Source of the DNA: Cryobacterium inferilacus
Lineage (GTDB): Bacteria; Actinomycetota; Actinomycetes; Actinomycetales; Microbacteriaceae
Length of the DNA: 63,436 nucleotides
NCBI RefSeq assembly: GCF_019599185.1
Contig: NZ_JAIEUL010000010.1
Span: 85,976-149,411, forward strand
Direction of reading: 5' to 3'
Below the pieces are notes generated by a model. The model was not told where the DNA came from and did not search any database. It saw only the letters and a list, made by a program, of their open reading frames with translations. Positions 26,259 through 34,362 of this stretch are shown piece by piece. How positions within the stretch are numbered: the first letter of the stretch is position 1; each line of letters opens with the position of its first letter. A program made the translations under genes and the position numbers.

Positions 26259-26449
26259 ACGTCGATGTACTCCCGCCGCTCGTCAGGAGACATCATCATG
26301 TTCGGCGCGACACCCCTCGCGCTGGCGGCCGGCGAGAGCCCGAAAAAGACGAACCGAGTCACAAGGTGCCCGGCACCGTCCGCGACTTCGATGAAGTCGC
26401 GTTCGGTTTCAAACGGAATGACCGTCTCCCCCACGACCAGCTTGAACAC
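26255..26449 (-). CDS. Small hypothetical protein (64 aa)
   Basis: A GTG start at 26449 is preceded by a full AGGAGG two bases upstream. The product begins F-K-L-V-V-G-E-T-V-I-P-F-E-T-E-R-D-F and ends S-P-D-E-R-R-E-Y-I-D-V. It has even amino-acid composition and alternating hydrophobic residues, unlike the random antisense frames here. It overlaps the convergent ABC exporter gene by 4 bp at their 3' ends. I do not recognise the family. Confidence 0.5.
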   Translation of the reverse strand: MFKLVVGETVIPFETERDFIEVADGAGHLVTRFVFFGLSPAASARGVAPNMMMSPDERREYIDV

Positions 26450-26647
26450 CCCTCCTGGAGATCTCCCCCGACCGGCCAGGAACTGTATTCACACGCCCCG
26501 CTCGTCATCAACGACCCGGTAGCCTCTCCCGCGTGACTTCTTCGGCCGGTTGTCGGCCGTTCTCCCCCTTCGATATCGCTTTTCCGTGAGCCCCGGCGGG
26601 CCCCACATCGATTCGTTGCCCATTGCAACAAATAACGTCGAAAATCC

Positions 26648-26677
26648 TTGACCGCGTTCCGAACGCGCGGTTATGGT
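26648..26677 (+). promoter_or_regulatory. Candidate promoter of the xylanase gene with an embedded palindrome
   Basis: TTGACC (26648) and TATGGT (26672) are spaced 18 bp, 52 bp before the start codon. ACCGCG-N9-CGCGGT (26651-26671) lies between the boxes and could be an operator. Confidence 0.5.
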
Positions 26678-26728
26678 CCGAAGACCCGTTCTGACACCGA
26701 CGTCAAAACGATCGAAAGGCGATATTCG

Positions 26729-29700
26729 ATGACGAACAATCCGCTCTGGGCTCACGGCCCCCGCTTCCCAGCCGCTGCTTCTTTTGCGCGGCACCCACTC
26801 CCCCGCGGAGAACACGGTCCGCTCCGGCGCTACGGACTGGTCGCGAGCGCGACCGCGTTCGGCCTTCTGGCCAGCGCCCTCGTGCTGCCGGCCGCGCAGG
26901 CCGAAGCCGCCGACGCGACGGTCTTCCTGCAGGAGGACTTCGAGGACGGCTCGTACGATCCGCTCACCCAGAACGGCGGGGCGACGCTCTCGGTGGTCGA
27001 CGCCGACGGCGACAAGGCGCTGCTCGTGCAGGGCCGCACGAATGACTACGACGGGGTGAAGACACCGGCGAACCTGCTGCAGCCCGGCGGCTCGTACACG
27101 TTCACGGCGCAGGTGAAGCTCTCGGCCGCCGCAGGCACGACCACCTCGGCCCGCTTCGTTGTCGAACCGGCCTACACCTGGGTGGGGAACACAACGGTGA
27201 CAGCGGATGCCTGGACCACCATGAGCGGCACCTTCCAAGCACCCGCCGGTTCGGACCCCGCGACCCTGCGCGCCTATATCGGCACGGACGCGCTCGCTGG
27301 ACCCTACGACTACCTTCTCGACGACATCGAGATCACCGGCACTGCGGCCCCCGCGCAGCCCGACACCTGGCAGCCCACCCCGGACGCCTCCTTCGTGCCC
27401 GGTGGCGCCGTCGCCGCGACGGCCACGCCGGTCGGCACAGCCCGCGGCACCGGGAATCGTGTCGCGCTCACCTTCGACGACGGACCGAACCCCGGCGAGA
27501 CCGCCGCGATCCTGGACGTTCTCAAGGCGCAGGGCATCCACGCCACCTTCTGTATCATCGGCCAGAACGTGCAGCAGGCCGAGGGAACCGAGCTGCTCAA
27601 GCGCATCGTGGCCGAGGGCCACACCCTCTGCAACCACGGCACCTCCTACGCCGACATGGGATCCTGGACGCAGGCGCAGATCGAGACCGACCTCAAGGCC
27701 AACCTCCGCATCATCCGCGAGGCCGTCGGCGATCCGACGCTCGCCGTTCCGTACTTCCGCGCTCCGAACGGCAGCTGGGGCGCGACCGGCGCGGTGGCCG
27801 CGGCGCTGGGCATGCAGCCACTCGGGCTCGGCTCGGTGATCTTCGACTGGGACGGCAACGACCTGAGCGAGGCCACCCTGACGGCGAACCTGCGCGCGGC
27901 CTTCACCCCGGGCGCGATCGTCCTCGCGCACGACGGCGGCGGTGACCGCACGAACACGGTGAAGGCGGTCACCACCGTCGTCGCCGAGAAGGTGGCCGAG
28001 GGCTGGACCTTCACGCTGCCGCAGGGCGGGGTCGGTGCCCCGGCGCCGACGGGCTTCTCCTCCGACTTCGAGGAGGGCACCGACGGCTGGACCGCTCGCG
28101 GCGACGGCGTGCTGGTGACACCCAGCACCGATGCCCGTACCGGCTCCGGCAGCCTGCTCGTCACCACCCGCACCCAGCCGTGGCACGGCGCCACGATCGA
28201 CGTGACCGCCGACATGCCCGTGGCCACGGCCCTGGGCGTCTCGGTCTGGGCCAAGCTCGCTCCGGGGCAATCGCCCGCGGGTCTGAACATCTCGGTGCAG
28301 CGTGACAACGGCGGTGGCAGCGCATACGAGGGTGTCGCCGGCGCGGGCGCGCAGGTCACCGCCGACGGCTGGACCCTCCTCAGCGGCACCTACACGCTCG
28401 CGGCCGCCGCCGACCGAGTCCAGGTGTACGTCGAGGGCCCGGTCGGTGTCGACTTCCTGCTCGATGACTTCGTGATCGAGCCGATCGTCGAGAAGGGCAT
28501 CCAGACGGATGTCCCGTCCCTGCAGGACGTGCTGGTCGCCGATGGTATCGAGCACGTGGGCGTCGCCATCGACGCGCGCGAGACTGTCGGTACCGCTGCC
28601 GACCTGGTGAAAAAGCACTTCAACGCATTCACCCCCGAGAACGCCGGCAAGCCAGAGAGCGTGCAGCCCGTCGAGGGGCAGTTCACCTTCACGCAGCTCG
28701 ACCAGCTGCTCGACTTCGCCGACGCCAACGGGACCGACGTGTACGGACACGTGTTGGCCTGGCACTCGCAGACCCCGGCCTGGTTCTTCCTCGACGGTGC
28801 AAGGCCGCTGACGAACAGCGAGGCCGACCAGGCGATTCTCAAGGCCCGGATGCGTGCGCACATCGGCGGCATCGCCGCCCACCTCGACGCGCGCTACCCG
28901 GACGGCAACAGTCCGGTGTGGGCGTGGGACGTGGTGAACGAGGTCATCGCCGACGGTGACACCGCCAACCCGCACGACATGCGCGACAGCCGCTGGTTCC
29001 AGGTGCTGGGCGAGGGCTTCGTCGATGAGGCCTTCCTGCTGGCGGACGAGTACTTCCCGGACGCGGCCCTGTTCATCAACGACTACAACACCGAGATGCC
29101 CGAGAAACGGGCCGACTACGTCTCGTTGATCGGTGCGTTGATCGCCCGCGGCGTGCCGATCGACGGAGTGGGCCACCAGGCCCACGTCGACGTCGCCCGG
29201 CCGGTGCAGTGGCTCGAGGACTCGATCACGGCGGTCGAGGGCCTCGACCCGGATCTTCTCCAGGCCATCACCGAACTCGACGTGAACGCGTCGACCGAGA
29301 ATCAGGGCGCGGATGTCAGCGGCGGCCCGGTCGACCCGTACAGCCCGGCCTTCGAGAACGATGAAGACGCGGCGGCTGAGGTCGGCTACTACTACCGGGA
29401 CCTGTTCGCGATGCTGCGGAAGCACGACTCCTCGATCGAGTCGGTCACCTTCTGGGGCATCAGCAACGCCCGCACCTGGCTGCGCACCTGGCCGATGGCG
29501 CGCCCGTGGGAGCAGCCGCTCCCGTTCGATGACGACCTGCAGGTCACCCCGGCCTACTGGGGCATCGTCGACCCGTCGAAGCTGCCCGCCCGCCCGGCGG
29601 ACGTGCTCGCCCCGCGGATCGCGGACCTGTCGGATGTGCGTGCCGTCTCCAATGGAGCAGCCGGAGTGAAGGTGCGCTACTCGCTGCCGGAAGCGATCGA

Positions 29701-29863
29701 CACCCTCGACGGCGTCGTCCCGTTGGAGTGCATCTCGCCGAGCGGCAGCCGCTTCACGATCGGCACGACAACCGTGACGTGCACGGCAACGGATGCCGCG
29801 GGCAACACCCGCACCGGCACCTTCGACGTGATCGTCACGCGAAAGGCTCCGGGCAAGAAGTGA
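26729..29863 (+). CDS. Secreted multidomain acetylxylan esterase-like (CE4) / endo-1,4-beta-xylanase (GH10)
   Basis: A 1044-residue protein. Start ATG 26729 follows GAAAGG. A long Arg-containing signal ends near A-Q-A-E-A. In order: a CBM22/CBM4_9-like domain (~65-210); a NodB polysaccharide deacetylase (~245-430; T-F-D-D-G-P-N-P, R-A-P-N-G-S-W, L-A-H-D-G-G-G); a second CBM22-like domain (~445-580); GH10 (~590-965) with H-V-L-A-W-H-S-Q-T-P, acid/base Glu ~738 in W-D-V-V-N-E and nucleophile Glu ~849 in I-T-E-L-D-V; and a C-terminal HYR-like beta domain (~980-1040). In NodB motif 2 only one His is seen (N-H-G-T-S-Y-A-D). It debranches and cuts xylan outside the cell. Confidence 0.92.
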   Translation: MTNNPLWAHGPRFPAAASFARHPLPRGEHGPLRRYGLVASATAFGLLASALVLPAAQAEAADATVFLQEDFEDGSYDPLTQNGGATLSVVDADGDKALLVQGRTNDYDGVKTPANLLQPGGSYTFTAQVKLSAAAGTTTSARFVVEPAYTWVGNTTVTADAWTTMSGTFQAPAGSDPATLRAYIGTDALAGPYDYLLDDIEITGTAAPAQPDTWQPTPDASFVPGGAVAATATPVGTARGTGNRVALTFDDGPNPGETAAILDVLKAQGIHATFCIIGQNVQQAEGTELLKRIVAEGHTLCNHGTSYADMGSWTQAQIETDLKANLRIIREAVGDPTLAVPYFRAPNGSWGATGAVAAALGMQPLGLGSVIFDWDGNDLSEATLTANLRAAFTPGAIVLAHDGGGDRTNTVKAVTTVVAEKVAEGWTFTLPQGGVGAPAPTGFSSDFEEGTDGWTARGDGVLVTPSTDARTGSGSLLVTTRTQPWHGATIDVTADMPVATALGVSVWAKLAPGQSPAGLNISVQRDNGGGSAYEGVAGAGAQVTADGWTLLSGTYTLAAAADRVQVYVEGPVGVDFLLDDFVIEPIVEKGIQTDVPSLQDVLVADGIEHVGVAIDARETVGTAADLVKKHFNAFTPENAGKPESVQPVEGQFTFTQLDQLLDFADANGTDVYGHVLAWHSQTPAWFFLDGARPLTNSEADQAILKARMRAHIGGIAAHLDARYPDGNSPVWAWDVVNEVIADGDTANPHDMRDSRWFQVLGEGFVDEAFLLADEYFPDAALFINDYNTEMPEKRADYVSLIGALIARGVPIDGVGHQAHVDVARPVQWLEDSITAVEGLDPDLLQAITELDVNASTENQGADVSGGPVDPYSPAFENDEDAAAEVGYYYRDLFAMLRKHDSSIESVTFWGISNARTWLRTWPMARPWEQPLPFDDDLQVTPAYWGIVDPSKLPARPADVLAPRIADLSDVRAVSNGAAGVKVRYSLPEAIDTLDGVVPLECISPSGSRFTIGTTTVTCTATDAAGNTRTGTFDVIVTRKAPGKK

Positions 29864-29890
29864 CCCGCCGCATCCCGGCATAAGCGAGTA

Positions 29891-29925
29891 GAAAGCCCCG
29901 GTAAAGGTCTCTTCACCGGGGCTTT
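29891..29925 (+). terminator. Rho-independent terminator of the xylanase gene
   Basis: GAAAGCCCCGGT and ACCGGGGCTTTC form a perfect 12-bp stem with an 11-nt loop, 28 bp after the stop codon, followed by a short T-rich stretch. Confidence 0.9.
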
Positions 29926-30076
29926 CGTCTTCACCAGGTCGTCCGACGCGTGAAGGTAGCCGTGAACGGTTGTGCGAAGAGCCCTATGGCCCGGCCGACA
30001 GGGCGGGGCAAACGGGCATCCCCTTTCGACCATCGGTCTCAGCTGACTTGCAGCACGGTTTTCAACCAACCGGTAG

Positions 30077-30838
30077 CAGTACCAGTTTCAAGCCTGGAAT
30101 ATGCACATCCCCGGCAAATACCGCGATCTCGTTTTCGGCATCGGTGCCGAGGAAATGGGTCATGTCGAGATGCTCGCCGTGATGATCGCCCAGCTCCTGG
30201 AAAAGGCCCCGCTCGGCATCAGCAGCGACGCCGTGCAGGACGACCCCACGGTCGCCGCGATCGTGGGCGGTACGGATGTGCAAGCCGCCATCGTGGCCGG
30301 CGCTGGGGCACGGCCGGTGGACAGCAACGGCAATCCGTGGCAAGGGAGCTACATCACCGGCAGCGGCAACCTCCTGGCCGACTTCACCGCCAACGCGAAC
30401 GCCGAGATGCAGGGACGGGTTCAGGTGGCCCGGCTCTACCACATGACCGATGATCACGGCGTGCGGGACCTTCTGTCGTTCCTCCTGGCTCGGGATACCA
30501 TGCACCAGAACCAGTGGCTGGCCGCCGCCGCCGAGCTCCGTGCCGAGGGCGCCGAAGACCTGCCCGTTCCTAGCAACTTCCCCCTCGCCAAAGAAGAGCG
30601 CTCGGTGGCCTACCAATACATCAACTTCTCCGATGGAACTGCCGCCGCCGAGGGCAGCTGGGCCAGCGGCGCCACACCCGACGGCAAGGGCGAATTCAGC
30701 TACCTGGCCGAACCGGCACCTGGGGTCCCCATGCCACCTCCCACCCACCCGGATGCTCGTTTCTACGGCACGACAGAGCTGCCGAACACGGTCGAGAAGA
30801 TCGCCGGTGCCGCACAAGACAAACTGCGAAAAGAGTAG
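30077..30838 (+). pseudogene. Manganese catalase, 5'-truncated
   Basis: The frame matches Mn catalase from Q-Y-Q-F-Q-A-W-N-M-H-I-P-G-K-Y-R-D onward. Ligand motifs A-E-E-M-G-H-V-E-M, N-A-E-M-Q-G-R-V and D-T-M-H-Q-N-Q-W supply two Glu/His pairs. Full-length enzymes have about 50 more residues before this point, including the first Glu ligand. Here a TAG at 30074-30076 lies in frame, and nothing upstream resembles the missing part. ATG 30101 could still start a 245-residue product, but it would lack one metal ligand and part of the first helix. The role would have been H2O2 removal. The downstream flavodoxin-like gene is intact. Confidence 0.75.
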
Positions 30839-30901
30839 GACCCCGGCCCGACAACTGGCAATGGCCGCCAGCGCACTTCTCGCGGCCCCCGGAAGGAAAA
30901 A

Positions 30902-31510
30902 ATGACAGACCTCACCGTTCTGGCCCTCGTCTGCACCCTGACCCCCTCACCCGAACCGTCCAGCAGCGAGCTCATGGCCAGGCACATTCTGGACGAGTTC
31001 GCGGAGCTGGGCGTCGGAACCTCCTCTATTCGGGTCGTCGACCACAACATCAAACGTGGTGTGCTCACCGACATGGGCAACGGAGATGAATGGCCGGCCA
31101 TCCGTGCAAGCGTTCTTGCCGCCGACGTTGTCCTCCTCTCCATCCCGATCTGGCTGGGCCATCCCTCCAGCGTTGCCCAGCAGGTCTTGGAGCGTCTCGA
31201 CGCGGAGCTATCCGAAACCGACGAGCAGGGCCGACCGATCATGTACGGGAAAGTGGCCACCGTCGCCGTCGTGGGCAATGAAGACGGCGCACACAAATCC
31301 ATCGCCGACGCGATGCAAGCGCTCAACGACGTCGGCTTCACCATACCCGCCCAGGGCGGCACGTACTGGGTTGGTGAAGCCATGCACACCGTGGATTTCA
31401 AGGACCTGGACCAGGTTCCGGATGCCGTGGCCTCTGCCAACGCGGGTCTCGCCCGGAATGCGGTGCACCTGGCCCGCACTTTGCGCATCTCGCAGTATCC
31501 CGCCGAGTAA
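30902..31510 (+). CDS. Flavodoxin-fold NAD(P)H:FMN reductase
   Basis: A 202-residue flavodoxin-like protein. The N-terminal phosphate-binding turn is near T-P-S-P-E-P-S-S-S-E-L (residues 13-23); the second loop is S-I-P-I-W-L-G-H-P-S-S near residue 80; the third is A-V-V-G-N-E-D-G-A-H near residue 123. This matches the NADPH-dependent FMN reductase/WrbA-like group. The start ATG 30902 follows GGAAGGAAAAA. It lies 63 bp after the Mn catalase remnant, a common pairing in actinobacterial oxidative-stress loci. Confidence 0.85.
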   Translation: MTDLTVLALVCTLTPSPEPSSSELMARHILDEFAELGVGTSSIRVVDHNIKRGVLTDMGNGDEWPAIRASVLAADVVLLSIPIWLGHPSSVAQQVLERLDAELSETDEQGRPIMYGKVATVAVVGNEDGAHKSIADAMQALNDVGFTIPAQGGTYWVGEAMHTVDFKDLDQVPDAVASANAGLARNAVHLARTLRISQYPAE

Positions 31511-31579
31511 GGACCGCTGTGTCCCCAGCGCAAGAGGCTGTGCAGGTCGCCGATCCCCGCGTCGGATGGTCCACCGAGG

Positions 31580-32080
31580 GTGATTAGAGGGCAGCTGCTC
31601 GAAAAACCACACGGTTCGCACCGCGCACGATCCCGCCCATGCGAGCTCTACCCCCTCATGTTCGAGAATGCCGCGGGGTCGCTCGTCTCCGCCCTCGCGA
31701 TCATGGCCTACTCGCCGGGTGCTGTCGCCTTCCACTGCGCTGCCGGCCGCGACCGCACCGGCGTGCTCGCGGCATCCCTTCTACTTGCGCTCGGCGCCAG
31801 CGACGAGGACATTGTGGCTGACTACGAGCGCACCCATGCCAACATGGCCAGGGTCAGCGAGCGCACGCGCGTGAGCCTCGGTGCGGTCATGAAGAAGTAC
31901 GGTTACGACGCGGATGTCGCGGCGCGTGCCGCCACGATCGACTTCGGGGCCGATCGGGCGATGGAGGTCACTTTGCACACCCTGCGCACGCGTCACGGCG
32001 ACCCGCTCGCTCCCCTGCGCGCGGCCGGGCTCGGCGATGGCCTGGTGGCGCGCCTGCGGGAGCGGGCCGGGCTGGCGTGA
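31580..32080 (+). pseudogene. Tyrosine-protein phosphatase, 5'-truncated
   Basis: The C-terminal half of a Y_phosphatase3-type enzyme. The catalytic P-loop H-C-A-A-G-R-D-R-T-G-V-L-A-A-S is intact (Cys at about 31738), and the following helices (D-E-D-I-V-A-D-Y-E-R-T, Y-G-Y-D-A-D-V) are normal. Family members are about 250 residues. The first ~100, including the L-R-D-L-G-G region, are missing, and homology starts only at L-Y-P-L-M-F-E-N near 31650. The frame upstream of that is unrelated sequence. It overlaps the following TetR gene by 4 bp. Confidence 0.7.
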
Positions 32081-32714
32081 ACGACTCCGTCACCCCTGTC
32101 GTCGCGGGGATGGACCGCCGCCCGGGCCGCCCCCGCGACGAGGACCTCCCCCCGCGCATCCTCAGCGCCGTTGTCGCACTGATCGACGAGGACACTGAGG
32201 TCACCACACGGGCGGTGGTCGAGCGCAGCGGGGCCAGCAAGGCCGCGATCTACCGCCGCTGGCCGAGCCTCACCGCTCTAGTCGCCGAGTCCCTCGATCA
32301 GGGGCGCCTCACCTTTGACGGACTGGTGCTGAGCACCGCGAAGGACGCCATGAAGCTCGGCTAGGCGCGCCCACAGATTTTGTCGGCGACTACCCCGAAT
32401 CGCGGATGCGGCGGCGCCTGCAACTCGGACTCGCCGACCCCGAGCTGCAGAAGGCATACTGGCACTCGCACGCGGCCCGCCGCCGCCTGCCCTTGGCCGC
32501 CGTATTCGCGCGAGCAATCGACGCAGGAGAGCTGCGGCCCGACACCGACATCGAGGCGGTGCTCGACATCCTCTCGGGCATCTACTACTACCAGCTCGTC
32601 GTGCGGGGCGACTCCCCCGACGACCCCCAGACCCTCGCGCGATGCCGGGCGGCGGTCACCACAGTGTGGCGGGGAATCGCGGCCACCCCCGGTGATCTGT
32701 GGCAGCCGCGGTGA
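32077..32714 (+). pseudogene. TetR/AcrR regulator with a frameshift
   Basis: The first frame (32077-32364) gives a complete HTH: R-P-G-R-P-R-D, T-R-A-V-V-E-R-S-G-A-S-K-A-A-I-Y-R-R-W-P-S. It then runs into a stop. The ligand-binding half continues in another frame as D-F-V-G-D-Y-P-E-S-R-M-R-R-R-L from about 32372, ending T-P-G-D-L-W-Q-P-R at 32714. The two halves together are about 205 residues, a normal TetR length. The break is near 32320-32370. If real, no full regulator is made. Confidence 0.8.
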
Positions 32715-32733
32715 GCCTCAGAAATCAGCGCGC

Positions 32734-33111
32734 TCATGCGGCGAGGAGCGCGACCAGCCCAGCCAGGGCCAGCCCGCTTTCACCGACAGAGCTGAGCCAC
32801 AGCTTGCGGTTGGTCGAGACCAGAACGAGGCCGAGTAGGACATGGCTGGCGAGGCAGAAAATCACCAGGATGCGACCGGCATCGATGCTGCCCGCGTTCA
32901 CCAACCAGAGCCCGATCAAGAGTCCGATGGCATAGCAGAGGTTGTAGTACCCAACATTGATCGCCCACATTCGCACCGCTGGCTCGTCGCCCGGTTCGAT
33001 TCGGAAGATGGGGTACAGCGCGCGGGCCTTGTAGAAGAAGGCCTCCAGCACCCACATGACGATCAGAACGAAGGCCATGAGGCCGGCTAGGACCTGCGCG
33101 AGCGTAGTCAT
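32734..33111 (-). CDS. DUF1304 family membrane protein
   Basis: A 125-residue protein with four hydrophobic segments. The DUF1304 landmarks are W-V-L-E-A-F-F-Y-K near residue 20 and V-G-Y-Y-N-L-C-Y-A-I-G-L near residue 55. ATG 33111 has AAAGGAG eight bases upstream. No function is known for the family. It is 38 bp downstream of the maleylpyruvate-isomerase-type gene on the same strand, so both may be transcribed from the promoter facing the MarR gene. Confidence 0.85.
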   Translation of the reverse strand: MTTLAQVLAGLMAFVLIVMWVLEAFFYKARALYPIFRIEPGDEPAVRMWAINVGYYNLCYAIGLLIGLWLVNAGSIDAGRILVIFCLASHVLLGLVLVSTNRKLWLSSVGESGLALAGLVALLAA

Positions 33112-33149
33112 GAGTTGGCTCCTTTCCAGGTGAGCCCCGCCGTGAGCCA

Positions 33150-33782
33150 TCACCGGCGGGGAAGAAGTGCCACACCCTCGCCGTGCAATCGGGGTAGGGC
33201 CGCATCACGGCCGGTCAGGAGCAGCAGCAGGGCGGCCATCGGGCCTCTGACCTCGGCACCGGATCCCGCGATCCAGTCGGTGTCATCGGCGATGAGGTGG
33301 AAGTGTCGTAGTCGGCGCCGCGCGAAGAAGGGGAACGGCCTCGACCAGACCCGGCCAGCAGCGGCCTGGGCGGCCTCGATCGGCATGGTGTGGCTGAGTC
33401 CAAGCGGGAGAGCGATGTCCTGCGTGTGCACCAGTGCATCCAGCAGCGGTTCCCAGGGGGTGGTTCCGAGCGGGTGGTGGCGGGATCCGCGATTGCGTTC
33501 GAAGGCGGCCAGGATTTCTTCGGGCGGGCGCGAACCGAGCCGCAGTCCCTCCCGGTATACGGCGCGGTTGAAGTTGCCGTGGCCGCGCCACATCATGGCG
33601 ATGACGTCTCCGGGGCTGGCTTCAGCCGAGGAGATGACGTGGGCTGCGACGTGACGTACCGCCCAGCCCGCGCAGAGTGTCGGCTGATCCCAGTCAGGGG
33701 CAGGCAGGTCAGCCAGCAGTCGGGCCAGGTGCTCGCGTTCGGTGTGGATGTGATTCCACACGGCGTCAACGTCCATCATCAC
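33150..33782 (-). CDS. Maleylpyruvate isomerase-type (DinB-like) protein
   Basis: A 210-residue protein of the TIGR03083/mycothiol-dependent maleylpyruvate isomerase N-terminal family, a four-helix DinB-like fold. The landmarks are H-T-E-R-E-H-L-A-R-L-L, L-C-A-G-W-A-V-R-H-V-A-A-H-V near residues 41-54 and L-V-H-T-Q-D-I-A-L-P near residue 117. The three His residues of these motifs are the usual metal ligands. It is a thiol-dependent transferase or isomerase of unknown substrate. It is divergent from the MarR gene across a 67-bp gap holding an inverted repeat. Confidence 0.8.
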   Translation of the reverse strand: MMMDVDAVWNHIHTEREHLARLLADLPAPDWDQPTLCAGWAVRHVAAHVISSAEASPGDVIAMMWRGHGNFNRAVYREGLRLGSRPPEEILAAFERNRGSRHHPLGTTPWEPLLDALVHTQDIALPLGLSHTMPIEAAQAAAGRVWSRPFPFFARRRLRHFHLIADDTDWIAGSGAEVRGPMAALLLLLTGRDAALPRLHGEGVALLPRR

Positions 33783-33817
33783 TCCGTCGGATGGTACGAT
33801 ATCCTGACCAAATTCAA

Positions 33818-33830
33818 TCAGTTTTACTGA
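33818..33830. promoter_or_regulatory. Candidate MarR operator
   Basis: TCAGT-TTT-ACTGA is a perfect inverted repeat in the short AT-rich gap between the divergent genes, 20 bp upstream of the MarR start. Confidence 0.55.
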
Positions 33831-33849
33831 CTATTGTCTAGAGGTTTAT

Positions 33850-34296
33850 GTGACTGATTCGGCTGAATCCCCACTGAATACAGGGCTGTTGCTCTACCTT
33901 CCGTATCGAGCCATGGAGGCTCGCGTCTTCGAGGACATCCGGGCGGCCGGGTTCACCGATATGACCCTTGCTCAGGCGCGCGTATTCCAGCGAATCGGGC
34001 CGCGGGGAACTCGACTCACAGATCTGGCTGACCAGGCGCGGGTGACAAAACAAACCGCCGCCGCCCTCGTGGAGGCCTTGGAGCGATGCGGCTATGTGCA
34101 CCGCACCAGCGACCCGACGGACGCCCGCGCCCGCCTGGTGCACATCGCCGAACGCGGCTTGGAGGTCGCTGGTATCGCGGCCCGTACGGTGACTGACGTC
34201 GCGAAGGAATGGCGCGCCCATCTCGGTGCGCGTCGGTACGAGCAGCTACGCAACACGCTCCTCGCCCTTCGCGACATCGTCGATCCCTATCAGTGA
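33850..34296 (+). CDS. MarR-family transcriptional regulator
   Basis: A 148-residue winged-helix protein. The recognition region reads L-T-D-L-A-D-Q-A-R-V-T-K-Q-T-A-A-A-L-V-E (residues ~55-74), followed by the wing D-P-T-D-A-R-A-R-L-V near residue 92, which is the MarR signature. GTG 33850 has AGAGG five bases upstream. It probably represses itself and the divergent 33782-32734 genes through the inverted repeat at 33818; this is inferred from layout only. Confidence 0.9.
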   Translation: MTDSAESPLNTGLLLYLPYRAMEARVFEDIRAAGFTDMTLAQARVFQRIGPRGTRLTDLADQARVTKQTAAALVEALERCGYVHRTSDPTDARARLVHIAERGLEVAGIAARTVTDVAKEWRAHLGARRYEQLRNTLLALRDIVDPYQ

Positions 34297-34362
34297 GCTG
34301 CCGCTGGTGGATCCCAGGGTCTGGTCCGGCGAACCTGCCCCACGGACTCGTACGATAACAAG

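Noticed and set aside
26489..29881. A 1130-codon open frame antisense to the xylanase gene
   Set aside because: It is Arg/Gly/Val/His-rich and matches no family, and it mirrors the GC-rich third codon positions of the real gene.
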